From Lepiota brunneoincarnata (Eukaryota > Basidiomycota > Agaricomycetes > Agaricales > Agaricaceae), in assembly GCA_023014365.1 (NCBI GenBank), contig JAEBUN010000011.1, positions 1,054,001 through 1,118,000 on the forward strand: 64,000 bases of DNA. The letters are read 5' to 3'. Both the position numbers and the translations under genes were made by a program. Below are positions 36,391 through 49,078 of the stretch, one piece after another. The notes below the pieces were generated by a model. That model was not told the origin of the DNA, did no database searches, and saw only the letters and a program-made list of their open reading frames with translations. Position 1 is the first letter of the stretch, and the number at the start of each line of letters is the position of its first letter.

Positions 36391-38607
36391 CTAAATGAGA
36401 GCGGGGACAATAGTACCTTTCTCCTGTCCGGCGGCCGCATACAGATCCCCTGGTCTGGGCGTCCTCCTCCCTGACGCTAGGATATCGCCCGATGCGGCCT
36501 TGGCTTTGGCACATCCCTTTTGAATCGTGGCTAGCCGAAGCTCGATATCGGATGCGAGCGGTCGCTCTTCTGGGTCTGTGAGCCAACAGTCTTGCATCAG
36601 TTTCCAGATGGATTCTGTCAGTCTGTTATTGGTGAATGCCCCTTGGGCCGGGCGTGACGGACGTTCGCCTCTATTGACCTTTACGACCACAGTCTGGTCA
36701 CGATATACCTCGTAGAAGGGCACATGGCCGGTGAAAATCTTGACAATCTGCGCTCAGAGCACTGTTTTCAGGTTGAAAATGGGATCCCTACCTCATAGCT
36801 AACACCAGCGAAAGCATACACATCGCTTTCCGGAGTATTGAGAGGCTCTTCGTGGTCGTGTGGGCTAAGGAGCTCCGGAGCCATCCAACGTATCGTCCCC
36901 CCACAGATGGTTGAGTTGGTCGATGTCAAAGCTAATACTTCTGGATCTCGTAAGGTCGACAAACCAAAATCAGCAAGACATGCCCGCCCAGACGAATCCA
37001 CAAGAACGTTAGCCTATAATCCAAAAAGTAAATCGGCTGACGCGAGGAGAATATTGTGAGAACTATCGACGTACGCCCTTGAGATCCCCATGTATCACGT
37101 TGTTCGCGTGCAGATACCTGAGGCCCGCCGCTATGTCGATCACCTATGTGTGTGAGACTTGACATAAACACGGGCTCGGGAGTCATACCAAAGCAATACG
37201 ATCTGCATCAGGCTTTTTTACTAGAAATTCATCGACGTTGCCGTTATTCATCCATGGTGAAACTAAACATATCCTGTTGTGCGAGGGGTTTTCCAATCGG
37301 TATACGCCGTAAAATGGTAGGAGATTACTAGTGCTGCAGTTGACTCCAAAGAACCGCCTCGCAAGAAAATGCCTTAACCGACGTTATGAAGAAGTTCTCA
37401 GCATGTGCATTTTCCAAACTTGACTCACCTTCAACAATTCATGTATCTTCGAATCTCGATAAACACGCATGACTTTCAGACACACACCCTGCCCACGCAA
37501 GACGCCCCTCCATACCTCACCAAACTTTCCAGATGACAGTGCATGTATGGATCCATCCGGATTCCTGTCAATCGAGATATCTTTCAACACAAAACATTCA
37601 GGGTAAAGGGCAGATTTCTTGGAAAGCCGTTGGATAGCGACCACAAGCTCTTTCTTGAGCTTTGAACTTTTGACTCGGGGAGAGTCCAACAACTATACGC
37701 ACAGCTGAAGAACTGAGAGACGCTAGAAGATTGAATAGCTTACATTTTGCAGCAGATTCAATAGCGCTTGCGCCTCGAGATCGCGGTATCCAAGTAGAAG
37801 TTTATATCTTGATCGGTCCTGAAATATCTCCATCAGCCTCGTGCATACGAGGTCTAGTTCGGCACTGCATTTCTCCGACTCCGATTCGGCGTCTGTCAAG
37901 TCAGGACTCGGGAGAGGAGTTTCATCATCCCATCCCTCGTAATCATCATCGGAACTGTCACTGGGGTTGTAATCGTCGTCTGCAGCGTTGATAACTTGCC
38001 ATTTCCGACCTTGTTGGTTCATTGGTGGGGGGTTCGCCATAGGTAAGGTATTTTGTTTCTGCTCGATGTCAGTAGTTGATTGGTTAAGTTGGGTAAGAAA
38101 CTTACCGCTTTCTGATCAGCTGGTGGCTTGATGCCCCCGGCGCCGGCACAGCGCCTCTGAATTTCCTCGCAGATTTCATAGCACAAGACCTCGAACGAAT
38201 TCAAGGGCAAGGTTTCGAGCATCTTCCTCCCTCTCCGGGGTGCTCTGACTTTCCCATCAAGGACCTCGCCCTCTGCTTCCGATTCTCAGACATATGCAAC
38301 GCCTTCCCGAGTTCACATACCCGTTTGCGTTTGCGACTCTGCCCGCAGCGTTTTGGGAGGCCCATCGGCAAACGGTCTCCGATTCTTCATCTCGTCAACT
38401 ACATCCGCAACCAGTTCCTGGAACCCTAGGTCAAGTAGTTTCACTAGCCCCTGCGGTTTACTGAAGCGTCCTGCAGCTGCATATATAGCGCCGGTTCCAT
38501 CAGTCGCGATCGAGGATACATGAAATTAGCAAGACGATTGGGTACTTACAGCGGGGTATGTTGTCAAGCAGATACTCCCTGGTTGCATTCAGTCCCTGGA
38601 CGTCCAT
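36391..38607 (-). CDS. Ser/Thr (TKL-like) protein kinase
   Basis: Protein kinase of a family expanded in Agaricomycetes; substrates unknown. The start MDVQGLNATREYLLDNIPRC is joined by phased introns to AAGRFSKPQGLVKLLDLGFQ, then LETLPLNSFEVLCYEICEEI. An acidic linker follows (NAADDDYNPSDSSDDDYEGW). The kinase domain has a modified glycine loop, SSGKFGEVWRG, and the lysine of VCLKVMR. The catalytic loop IDIAAGLRYLHANNVIHGDL-KGANVLVD uses HGD in place of HRD, a common variant in this family. DFGLSTLRD and GTIRWMAPELLSP follow, then SDVYAFAGVSYE and WKLMQDCWLTDPEERPLASD. The C-terminal 35 residues are basic and unstructured. All key catalytic residues are visible. Confidence 0.86.
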
Positions 38608-39341
38608 GGCTGTGTCACTGCGGTCGACTCCTGGCCTTTATTTACGGCGGATCAGAATGCGTAGGTATGTACGCAGTTAATTCTGGCAGAGGGATAGTGG
38701 ATCAACATGAGCATTGATGGTTAGGTAGAGAGGCGGTGCAGAATCTACCAGGAATACATCATCTCACGGGTTGCATTGTACTTGTTCTGGTTTGGTTCTG
38801 GAGCGGCTTGGTGCCCTTAACGACCAACACCCACGGTATGATCTCCACAAAACGGGCGCCCGGTACCATCCATCGCTGGACAAGAGAGTGTGTCTACCAT
38901 TATTAAACCGTGAACATATGTGATGATGTTGATGATGGTGAGTATTTGGAATTTTTTATTCGGCGGCTGCTTGACTTCATAGATACCTTCGGGCTGGGTT
39001 CCCTCCACACAGTTAGCCACCGACGCGCGCAATGACTTCTGTCACTTGTGGCTCTGAATTCCCTTGTGTCCGGTATCTGATGGGAAAACGGAAGCCCAAA
39101 CAGAGCCAAGGATTATTAAAGCTACATCACATTCATGATCCTTTAGTACCTACTCTAGTGCCTTTATTATGATGGTGTCCCGTCAACCATCTTGTTCAAA
39201 GATACCGTCACGATTTCCGAACGAAGATAGTATGGTTAAAAGGGTTTGTATTGCATGTTTTTCAGAGTTGGGTAACCCCTGATGCCTCTGGCACACTTCA
39301 TTCTTTACCCCGTCGAAAAAACCCACCACAAAAATTAGGTT
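38608..39341. other. intergenic, kinase to 7TM array
   Basis: Divergent promoter region between the kinase (-) and the first 7TM gene (+). No other feature seen. Confidence 0.45.
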
Positions 39342-40844
39342 ATGGGGGTGCGTTTCCTCACACTTGTCCCTGCCCTAAAGCTGTGAAGACAGACCCTCAT
39401 GCATATTCAGAATCGGGCAGCAGTCTACGCATTCATTGTTTTTCAACTCTTCGGCTCCGTCGCATTTGTCGTGATCCTGTTGGCAGAGATGTTCCGCCGG
39501 GATACTAATCGATACGCTGCCTGGCGCAGCTTTTGTGCTTCGTGGGCTGTATTTGGGTGTTCGTATGGGTTGCTCGCGTCGGCTGGTGTGCAATTTTCCC
39601 TGGATCTGGATCGCGACAGAGTGCTGTGTACGATTCAGACAGGTCTGATCTATGCTGCACTTCCGCTGGTGGCCAATACGACTTTGGCTTTAATCATACA
39701 GGTGGGTTGAACGAATTTGTTGTTGACTTTGGAGTTGATGGGATTTGGTGTTAGCTGCGTTCTACTATGTTGTATGGGATGAGCAAAGTGGATGAGCCTC
39801 TCTCCAGGACTTCAAGGGTGAGTTTTCCATCAGGATAAATTTATTTTGTTTGACGGCTCCAATGCACAACCTTCTAGGTGATCATTGCGATTGTACCCTG
39901 GATTTTATGGACCATTAATCTAATTGGAGTTCTGACGGTACACTCGTTTCTAACCCTTCCTGCCGAGGATGCCCACACCCGATTTATCTAGTATGCCACG
40001 TCGGACTCATCCCTTATCGAGCTCAACAGTGGCGGGACTTACTGCCATCTCACTCGGACTACAGTGTAAGTGTAAGTATCTGGGAAGCGGGACCACACTG
40101 ACAAACTTAACAAATAAAGCTCAAAAGTAATGGGGGCATGGCTAGCAGCAATAGGTTCGATCGCCGTCGGGATTGAAAGTACAACATGTTCTTCAAAACC
40201 CCTCGAGTCTCTTTCGCTCATCTTCCCCACCCTTTGTACAGTTTTTTTAATCTGGCTTATGTATCGGCGGGGGTTCAGATTAGCTGGGCAATGTAGTGCA
40301 TCGCAAACCGCTGTTCGACTTGGTGTGTTCATGCTCCAGGCGGTGGTGGGTATCGGGTGAGTTCTCTCTTTACGTTCCCACGTCGAGTACCAATTCCAAG
40401 ATAAATCAGGACCACGATTGTGTTCATCTCCAAACAGCAATCCATCGTGATGGATATTTTGATATCTATACGTAGGCTTGTGGCCGTAAGCACCAAGGAG
40501 CCTTAATTGACATTTCTCTGCACTAGAACCGACCATTGCGGCGATTATTTTTGGGACGCAGGCAGTGAGAGGAAATTGATATTTTCATCATAGATAGCAC
40601 GCTTACCTATTATCACTAGAGCCTTCTTTGTCCATGGTCCAGATGCAACTCGCGGGTACCAAAAGACTGCATGAACGCTGCGGACGAGGCTGGACTCGAC
40701 AATAGCAGAGTGGATGTATGCCGCCATGACGCCGCGAACTTGGAATCCTCGTCGACTCTTGGCCAGCTCTCCTCCCAATGGCCTTCCGTGGGTCAGTTTC
40801 CCCAGTATGTGGGGCGTAGTAGAGATGCAAATGTCATCACGTGA
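39342..40844 (+). CDS. 7TM receptor-like protein, array member A
   Basis: Predicted multi-pass membrane protein; I know no characterised family and infer a GPCR-like receptor from topology. The two-codon first exon ATGGGG (39342-39347) is spliced to NRAAVYAFIVFQLFGSVAFV (TM1). Then WRSFCASWAVFGCSYGLLAS (TM2), VLCTIQTGLIYAALPLVANT (TM3 with its leading Cys), VIIAIVPWILWTINLIGVLT (TM4) and the loop NSGGTYCHL follow. The rest is SKVMGAWLAAIGSIAVGIE (TM5), YRRGFRLAGQCSASQ, AVRLGVFMLQAVVGIGTTIV (TM6) and ILISIREPTIAAIIFG (TM7). The C-terminal tail is probably SLLCPWSRCN and onward. The TM3/loop cysteine pair matches the GPCR disulfide. It is separated from member B by FOL1, a DUF6533-type gene and PEX13. 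Confidence 0.75.
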
Positions 40845-41214
40845 TAATTTCTTTTTTTTTGGTATTCCGCATTTATATTAACAAGTAAACTAGTGCTAAG
40901 GCGCGGTGGGTCAACTGTATCAACAAATGGACTCCCTCGAGAGATAAGCTGTTTACATGGGTAAAGGTCCGAAAAAACTGTGGACGTTTCTAATATTGTG
41001 GCGTGCCCTTGCGTGTTTGTGAGGCAGACGCGATACGAGTATAATATTTTCCGCCGCCTAGGTTTTCTGCTTCTAAAGGCCAGCATTCTGGGTTTGCATC
41101 AGGAGATGGGGGGAGGAGAACAGTTTTGGCAATTGAGAGCTGTTCGATATCGCTTACACAAGAAGGTCTCGTGACTGGGAACGCGTCCGGGCTCAGTGCC
41201 CTGTATTTTACCAG

Positions 41215-43843
41215 ATGCAACCAGCCCAACAAGACATCATCCGTATTAAGGGTCGCATCCTCAATCTCTTCCTAACATCCGGGGCCAGATGGCCGGCGAA
41301 TGGAGATCGGGGGACATCACAACCGATCTCGATATCCATAGATATCTCCTATGACGTTGCCCCAGCGAGCGCAGCAGACAATCTCGAACTTTCAATCAAC
41401 TATTCAAGTGTATCTAAAAAGCTCGGATCTGCACTTACGGAACCAACACATCCATCCTACAAATCAATCGAAGAGGTTGCCGCTCGTGCGTTAAGCACTG
41501 TGCAGGGAGAACTCGTGTTCGCAACTGTTGATGAGATCAAAATTAAGGCTGTCCAGCTGAAGGCCCCGCTTCATTGTACGGATGTCGGAGTGGAGGTTTG
41601 GTCTTCCCGGCAGAATAGTGTTTGGAAAACCTCTAAAGTTCGACATTTCGTGACGGATTTCACGCGTCCTACCATCATCGGTGTCAATGATGCTGAACGT
41701 CAGGAGGAGCAAGATGTTGTCGTCAATATTTCGGTTGTCACGCAGGATGTTTCTCTTGATTGTGCGGTTTTGGATTTTCGGCAATTAACGAGATCGCTCT
41801 GGACGGTATGTGATACTTCTTGTGTTGATGCCCTGGCCTCACCGTACTCAGGGAATGGGAAGGTCGTCCTATCTCACCTTGGAAGCGCTAACGACATTCG
41901 TTGCCCAGGAAGCGCTCGTCTCACTATCTGCCGACTTTGCACCTGGCGCCAGGCCATCTGTCACTGTCGCTGTCGCAAAACCTTGTGCTCTTGTTTACGC
42001 CAGTGCCTCCGAAGTCCAGATTACGCGAGTCCGCGACAATTCTCAAGCTGTTGAACCAAGAGGTCTGCATAAAGCGGCTATTGCGCTTGGATCGAATCTC
42101 GGAGATCGCTTCTATAATATCGAGTATGCCCTACGACTACTCGAATCTCCCGGCACATACCTTCGGGAGGATGTTGGAAGCCCACCTGAAGTTGCTGTGG
42201 TTGACACCAGCTTTTTGTATGAAACATCGCCTATGTATGTCACTGACCAACCTGCATTCATCAACGGTGCTTGTCTGGTAATTCTTTTCTTTATACTCCT
42301 CCTTTTGACGTCCAGCTGCTGACAAGCTGCAAGATTGAAACCAATCTCGAGCCTGTGGTGCTACTGCGATTACTCAAAGCTATTGAGTCGGAACTGGGTC
42401 GGGTGTCAACGATTCGGTACGGCCCTCGAGTCGTTGATCTTGATATCATATTCTATGACGATTTGATCTTGGATACACGTTCATCACCGGAGCATAAGAA
42501 CCTCGACAATCTCAAGGGAGAGCTAGTGATTCCTCACCCTCGCTTGCAAGAAAGAGAATTCGTACTAAGGCCTCTCAACGAGTATGGATTCCTCCTCATT
42601 TGATCGTCGCACAACTATTGAGGCGCTTTTTAATCAGCATGATCCCAGGATACACTCACCCATTCCTCAGAAAATCCGTTGGATCTCTCCTTGAAGCCGT
42701 CCCACGAGCTCCAGACGACTCCCCAATGCAAAAAGTGATGCCTTTCCCCGTCTTGCCACGCACCACCTCAAGCAACGCAGCCGACCCACCCGCCACATTG
42801 GATTACTGGACGCACCCGCGCCACTCCTCATCGAAGCGTGGCTCTAAAACCAAGACTCACCTGATGGCCACGCTCAACTACACCCCCGACTCTTTTTCAG
42901 ACGGTTCTGAGCACAGCACCCTCCCGACCGCGCTTTCCTACGTGGAGAATTCAGTGTCATCTGGGGCGAGCATCATTGACATTGGGGGATACTCCACCCG
43001 CCCAGGTGCGGCTTTCGTGGGTGTAGATGAAGAAATCCAACGCGTCGTGCCTGTAATCCAAGCCATCCGCAGCAAAGACCACAAGATCCCGATCAGTGTG
43101 GATACCTTCCGCTGGGAGGTAGCAGAAGCGGCCCTCAGAGCCGGAGCTAACTGTATCAACGACGTCTATGCGTTCACCGGCAATCGAACTTTGCCCGGAA
43201 TGTGGCAGGAGGACGAGGAGGCTTTAGGAATTATGCGGAAGCTGAAGGAGGTTGCAAGGGAATATGCGACACCTGTTGTGCTCATGCATTCGAGAGGGGA
43301 TGCTGGACGGGATAAGGACTATTCGGCGTATCAGTATGCGGAGGCTTCCGGGACTTCTGCTGTTATAGAAGGCGTCCGGAGTGAACTCGGAGATAAAGTT
43401 GATAGGATTGTAAAAGGCAGGTGTGGCGTGAGGCGCTGGCTTGTTGTTGTGGACCCAGGAATCGGATTTAGCAAAACGCTGGAGGGAAATCTAGAGTTGT
43501 TGAGAAATGGAGCAAAGATGGTTGACGATACTGAAATTGGACCTGGTGAGGGATCATTGTACTCCCCATTCGCTTCTTATGCCTTACTCATTTTCAAGGA
43601 GGCAAGAAACGAAGGAACCCACTTGCGGGGTTCCCCACTCTTGTTGGATGTTCGAGGAAATCGTACCTGGGTGAAATTCTGTCGAGGGGGGGCCGGGGGA
43701 GACCAACCACGGCGAAGGAGAGAGTATGGGCGACAGCTGCATCTGTGGCATGTGCGGTTCAACAGGGCGCAATGGCTGTTCGGGTCCATGATGTAAAAGA
43801 GATGGCTGATGTTGTTGCTGTATCGGATGGATTGTGGTCATAA
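41215..43843 (+). CDS. FOL1: trifunctional folate synthesis enzyme (DHNA-HPPK-DHPS)
   Basis: Makes dihydropteroate from dihydroneopterin in three fused steps. The dihydroneopterin aldolase part is two tandem repeats (residues about 1-270; start [20 protein letters not shown], later [20 protein letters not shown]). HPPK shows [56 protein letters not shown] and [18 protein letters not shown]. Dihydropteroate synthase shows [57 protein letters not shown] and [12 protein letters not shown], ending [15 protein letters not shown] is the sulfonamide target. Introns at about 41806, 42278, 42582 and 43545 all restore phase, including one that explains an apparent frameshift at 43546-43602. The gene looks intact. 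Confidence 0.95.
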
Positions 43844-44931
43844 AGCTCCTGCATTCAATGTCCCGCGGGCTGAATCTGTATAGATGCCAAGAGCAATTGC
43901 ACAGTATTGCGACCAAACTCGTTCGCACGTCCATTTACAGAGCCCTATTACAAAGGGAGTTGGTAAAACGTGTAGACTGAAGGGATTCGTTGCCACTTGG
44001 GTCCGATGCTTACCAACACAAAAAGTTGAAATAGGCACCCTCACTTTCCGTCGTTGTGTTTGAATTTCAGGAAGAGTGGTCTACTTCACTATGTCCTTGG
44101 GTTTACTTCCTCAGCTTATCGCGGTAGATAACGAGGATCCCCTGTCGATTTGCTATACATCTAATACTCTGTACCTCATCGAAGAATTCGCCTTTTGCGG
44201 AGCGAAGCTAAGCAGTGGGAAACCTTAGTTGTTGCTCTGGGACGCCCCGGAGCCATTTGAACAGCAACGAAGTGTTGGCAGCGCTGATTGAATGATACAT
44301 CTTTGGTTTCTAAAAATGCGGTAATCAAGCAATTAATTTAGTATCGGGTGTTCATATGATAGTGTGATAATGATCGACGGAGAAATAGTGAGAAATCGTA
44401 GCAGATTCCATCGCGGTTCTTGAATTTAAAATAGACCTAGAGCCAGTGGTTAAACTGCTTGCCTGTACGTTTCTCACACCCGCGATGAACTCGTTGCCAT
44501 TTTTCTTGGGACATAATGCTGATCCCACCCCCAAGTATAGATGCTTCGTTGATACTCCATCATACACCACTTGCGGGGCGAATACGACTATATGGGTTTG
44601 CTGAACGCGGAATGTGTATTAGTGTAATATCATTGTGCCCAAATACGCCTGTGATCGCCCTTAAAACCCACCCGCCTGGAGCACAGATACCTTGGGAGTT
44701 CACCAATCAGCACGGGGTGATCACTGAAGTCCTCATCGATGGCTTATCATTCTTCTGTAGGGGAAAATTACGTCCCTGCTCGTGGGTTCAGGGCATGAGA
44801 AAGAAAGAAAGGTCCCACCACTTGTCGACTTGCTGATGATGTCTCAGCAGGTACACTCTCAGCAGGCTTATAAGGGCGTTGGATGTAACTTCCTAGCTCA
44901 GCAAGTCATCTAGCTTCCCGCGCCAGGAACA
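43844..44931. other. intergenic, FOL1 to DUF6533-type gene
   Basis: About 1.1 kb with only short frames on both strands and no recognised family. Confidence 0.45.
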
Positions 44932-46560
44932 ATGTCGCAATTTGATTTGGGTCCGGAGGCCTTTGAACTGGATCTTCAGGCACTGCATATCCGCAGTTGC
45001 ATATATGGTATGCCCTCCTTGCTATGTTTGTGTAGACGGAACAGCTAACCCGAACGATACAACTGGCAGTTGCTATAATCACTGCGTTTGCCTACGGGAC
45101 CCTGTGCACACTGGGGCAGGAGGTGAGTAGTTGATGTTTCTGTCATCTACAAGCTACTCAATGTATACAGGTTCAGCACATATATCGGTGCGCACAAACT
45201 GACCTGGGTATTGATGTTGTCTCACGACACGACAGAGCTTCATGGTCCTTAATCAAACTCATTTATATCTCCCTCCATGCGATGAGCGCTTTCTTGTTGA
45301 TGTATGTAATCAGCCCGCTCTGTTTTACCAGAAAGTACTGAGGGTGTTTAGATTCAATGTTATTAGTAAGATGACAAATTCTCTCTCTCTGAACGAACAA
45401 CTGAGGTGTCACGTCAATTTAGTTGGTCAGTCGGCATATATTCGCGCTCCCGTAAGTGAATGCTTTAAAAAGTCAGCAGCCTGATGGTAAATAACATTCA
45501 CCAGGTGTAAGGTGGCTTGGGCCTCCTCCTTGGAAGCAAATCTAATGCAATAGGTCGTTAGGTGTACAGCTTATGTATGGGTGGGGGTGCTGTAAGTGTA
45601 TTTGCACCCCGCAAAGCAAACTTTTCAAATTGGGTGTTCAAGGGTATTGGATGTTTTACTCCCTGCGGCTATGAAGATTTTGTTATGTCTGAGGCTCCGT
45701 GCACTCTGGAACTGCGACCTCACTGGTGCGTGTTCCCGCATATATAAAAGGATTCCTGCTCAATGCCCACAGTCACAATCATTCTCATTTTCATAACGGT
45801 TGGTAAGCCCCAAATATTTTTTTTCATGGATAAACTCTACCTAATGTTCTCTTGTGTAGGAGAGTTGATTGTATGTGCGTCAACCATCAAGGGTGATGTT
45901 TTTGCTGACACTGAGCTAGATTGGCATTGGAGGGACCGTCGTACAGGGAATCACAGTTGCAAACCATGCTATTGATAAATATCCACTCCATGGATGCTTT
46001 GCCGAGAATATCACACCATCAATGGGTGAGATGATCCATGCAACGGAACAAGCATTATTGTAGGTCTGTAATCCACATTAGTAAGTGAAATGCTGACACA
46101 GTATAGAATAGGGCGGTTGATCACTAACAGTACGCTACCTCGTGTATGGTGCTGATGATCTAGGCTTCACTTGTTTGTAGGCATCGAGCTTTTGCTGATT
46201 TTGATCAAGCTCTTTCAATCTCTAAAGGGAGCCGCGCCCGTTGAACGCTCGCTCCTTGGTAGAATCACTTATATCAAGGAATGTACACCAATTATATACG
46301 TGTTCTACCGTGATGGAACACTATATATTTTCCCGTGAGCCAAATACTTTTCTGCAGTCAGGCGCAAGCCGAATAACCACTCTGCAATACTGCTCAGGGT
46401 TCTTGGTAAGTGATACCATTCATTTGTACCTTCCGATGTATCTGATCCTAGGATTATCTACTAGTTGCAAGTATTCTTACTTCTGTGACAGCATTCTCTC
46501 AGTCAGATGGCACCCTCATTTTTATTGATTGGGCACCGTAAGATGTTCATCCCTAACAAT
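44932..46560 (+). CDS. DUF6533-type multi-pass membrane protein
   Basis: Resembles the DUF6533 family of Agaricomycete integral membrane proteins of unknown function. The start MSQFDLGPEAFELDLQALHI leads by splicing to a first span VAIITAFAYGTLCTLGQE. Then LIKLIYISLHAMSAFLLMYV, IGIGGTVVQGITVANHAIDK and GIELLLILIKLFQSLKGAA follow. The late motif TPIIYVFYRDGTLYIFP is typical of the family (YRDGxxY). Intron positions in the middle (45300-45900) are uncertain, frames there are short, and the 3' end is approximate. It sits inside the 7TM array but does not share that family's motifs. Confidence 0.55.
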
Positions 46561-46967
46561 ATGGCATCTCTGCTTATACTTCACTGAATTAGGGTGTATG
46601 TTTTTGCGTACTGGCTTAGTGTGAGTGCACCTAGTGCCTTTGTGGATGAGAGTCGACGGAACAATGAAATTTTAGGGTACAAGGATAATTCTACATCTCC
46701 GTGAGGCCAATTGCAAGCTGACAGAGTCCTTGTTTTCGCGGAGGCACACCACCTTGCGTTTCAATCACCAAATTCGACGGAGCGAACAACAGGGTACCGA
46801 CCTCGACTCAAACGGTATCACGGACGAGCCGCGTGAACATGATACATGATACCAATGGTTGTTCCTATTCTTAAAAATGGTCTGGAGTCGTTACATTTGT
46901 CTATCGTTCGCATAGCGCTCGAAAGTGTGACCCGGTAAATGAACTGACCGGTGTGACTATGTGTGAC

Positions 46968-46990
46968 TATGTGACTGTGTGTGTGTGTGT
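46968..46990 (+). repeat. GT-rich microsatellite upstream of PEX13
   Basis: Imperfect GTGTGACTAT units pass into a GTGTGTGTGT run about 40 bases before the PEX13 start. Probably in the 5' UTR or promoter. Confidence 0.7.
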
Positions 46991-47026
46991 CAATCACGCC
47001 GTTCCCCTCTTGTTCTGCTTGCATTA

Positions 47027-48283
47027 ATGGTCTCTCCGCCCAAACCATGGGAGCGTAACGGCAGCCCAGTCGCTGCCTCCCCACAACCAGCCACAATGTT
47101 GACAACAACACCGACGACAGTGCCGACAACTTCCGCACCACCACCTCCACCAGCAACCACCACGCCTACACCACCCTCCGCTCAACCTCCCCTCCCTTCC
47201 ACCTCCTTCCCCACATCCTCTCCACCCACCGTCCCAGACCGTCCGTCTTCCCTCACTTCCCCTGCCATGTCGAACACGATGTCACCCTACTCATACAGCG
47301 CTTCGCCTTACTCCCGGCTTGGCACATACGGTGGCGGCCTTGGATCCTATGGCGGTTTTGGGTCTACCTACAGTGGGGGGTATGGCTATGGTGGAATGGG
47401 AACTTATGGTGGGATGGGGTATGGAGGTATGGGCTATGGAGGGATGGGAGGAGGGATGGGTATGGGCATGGGCATGGGCATGGGTCCGATGGGCGGTGGT
47501 GTGGGCTTTGACGCGCATGGGAACCCCATCCCCACCCTCACACAAACCCTCGAGTCCACCACCCAACATACGTTTGCCCTCATCCATTCCATCGTCCAAA
47601 CTTTTTCAGGTGTCGCACAGATGCTAGAGAGCACTTTTATGGCTACCCACTCCTCTTTCTTTGCCATGGTTGGTGTGGTCGATCAGTTCAGCCAACTCCG
47701 TAATGCCCTAGGCAGCGTTTTAGGTCTGTTTGGTCTGGTGCGGTGGATGAAAGAGCTCATCACCGGTCATCGAGGCCCTACCACATACATGCAGCACGAG
47801 TTCCGCGACTTTATCAATGGCAAGCCTGTTCAAGGTCCCCTTGGCCCTCCATCCCAGTCCAACCAACCCAAAGCTAGCAAGAAACCCCTCATTTTCTTCC
47901 TCCTGGCCATCTTCGGTATCCCTTACGCCATGACAAAACTCATCAAAATCCTCCAAGAGCGTGCGCAGCAGCAGCAAGCTCAGAATGGTGGACTCATCCC
48001 CGGACAACCGCTACCTCCTTTGGATCCGTCACAGTTGACGTTCGCGAGGGCGTTGTACCCGTTCCAGCCAAGTAACCCCACGGAGCTCGTGTTGAAGGAG
48101 AATGAGATTGTTGCGATTATGGGCAAGTTGGATTCTAGAACGGGGATGGAGGTCGATCCGAGACTGGAGGTGGACGGTGAGTGGTGGAAGGGGCGGACAA
48201 GGGAGGGTAGAGAGGGGTGGTTCCCTAAGAAATGGGTCGAGGTGCTTGAGAGGAAGAAGGAGGAGCCGAAGCAGGTGGATTAG
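47027..48283 (+). CDS. PEX13: PEX13, peroxisomal docking peroxin
   Basis: Integral peroxisomal membrane protein of the import docking complex, binding PEX14 and PEX5. Single exon of 418 aa from the chosen start MVSPPKPWERNGSPVAASPQ; another Met 16 codons upstream is in frame but has no PEX13-like character. A Pro/Thr-rich N-terminus is followed by a Gly/Tyr/Met-rich region (YGGMGYGGMG, GMGMGMGMGMG), as in other PEX13 proteins. A helical part has TLESTTQHTFALIHSIVQTF and STFMATHSSFFAMVGVVDQF. A membrane span lies at KPLIFFLLAIFGIPYAMTK. The C-terminal SH3 domain reads FARALYPFQPSNPTELVLKE, GEWWKGRTREGREGWFPKKW. Length and domain order match the family. Confidence 0.94.
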   Translation: MVSPPKPWERNGSPVAASPQPATMLTTTPTTVPTTSAPPPPPATTTPTPPSAQPPLPSTSFPTSSPPTVPDRPSSLTSPAMSNTMSPYSYSASPYSRLGTYGGGLGSYGGFGSTYSGGYGYGGMGTYGGMGYGGMGYGGMGGGMGMGMGMGMGPMGGGVGFDAHGNPIPTLTQTLESTTQHTFALIHSIVQTFSGVAQMLESTFMATHSSFFAMVGVVDQFSQLRNALGSVLGLFGLVRWMKELITGHRGPTTYMQHEFRDFINGKPVQGPLGPPSQSNQPKASKKPLIFFLLAIFGIPYAMTKLIKILQERAQQQQAQNGGLIPGQPLPPLDPSQLTFARALYPFQPSNPTELVLKENEIVAIMGKLDSRTGMEVDPRLEVDGEWWKGRTREGREGWFPKKWVEVLERKKEEPKQVD

Positions 48284-49078
48284 GGGGTTAATCTTGCGAG
48301 GGCTTTTCGGATATATCATCTTTTCCAGCTTTCTTTCCTCTCCATTATATCTTTGCACTCATTTGTTGTATTTTCCCCCTCTATATTTTTTCTCCTACAT
48401 CTCTACATCTTGTCAAACATGCGCAGCTCCGTGATGGCCCCGACCCCGCTAAGAAGGCTAAATTACATCGACACTGCCCAACATGATCAAAGATATGTTT
48501 CATCTCCGTGATCGCTCAACGAATACTCCCCGTGGCAAGGCCGTGTCATGCCGCTATATATCTGCATTCCTTGTCCAGTAATCCTGCCAAGAGACGCTTG
48601 ACCGACGTCACTGCGTCGGGGTTGTTTCCATGTAACCGCCCATTGAGGGCGGCGCACAACGTCCATCACTTGCTTGAGCCCGGATTACGCCGTGAGCGGA
48701 TATCACTATAAATGTTGGATCACATTTGATGTGACTCTTCTAAATTCCTTGTCACCCATGGCCAAATCCGCCCATCATTATTATGCATCATGATTAGGGA
48801 CGATGAAGAGTGAGGGACGAGAAGCAAAGAGAGAGCGCCAAGGGGTGCAACTGCACCGCGCACGCACAGGATCCCATCCGAGTTTACCTGCGGCGATGAC
48901 CCATCATGCAGTTTGAGATAGAGATCAGAGTCGTGTGAACCTGGATGAGTGTCAGTCGATGAAGGGGCAAAGGGGGGAAAATACTTAAGAACGTCAGGTC
49001 GAGTTATCCTGATGCCACTTGCGCCGTATCTCTTACCACTCGCTAGTCGAAATAAACCAAACATCTGTATATGCAATT
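48284..49078. other. intergenic, PEX13 to 7TM B
   Basis: No gene recognised. CACTATAAATG at about 48704 is TATA-like, though it lies more than 350 bases before the B start. Confidence 0.4.

Noticed and set aside
43546..43800. apparent frameshift in the DHPS part of FOL1
   Set aside because: A GTGAGG...TTCAAG intron joins GPG to [11 protein letters not shown] and continues to the expected C-terminus.
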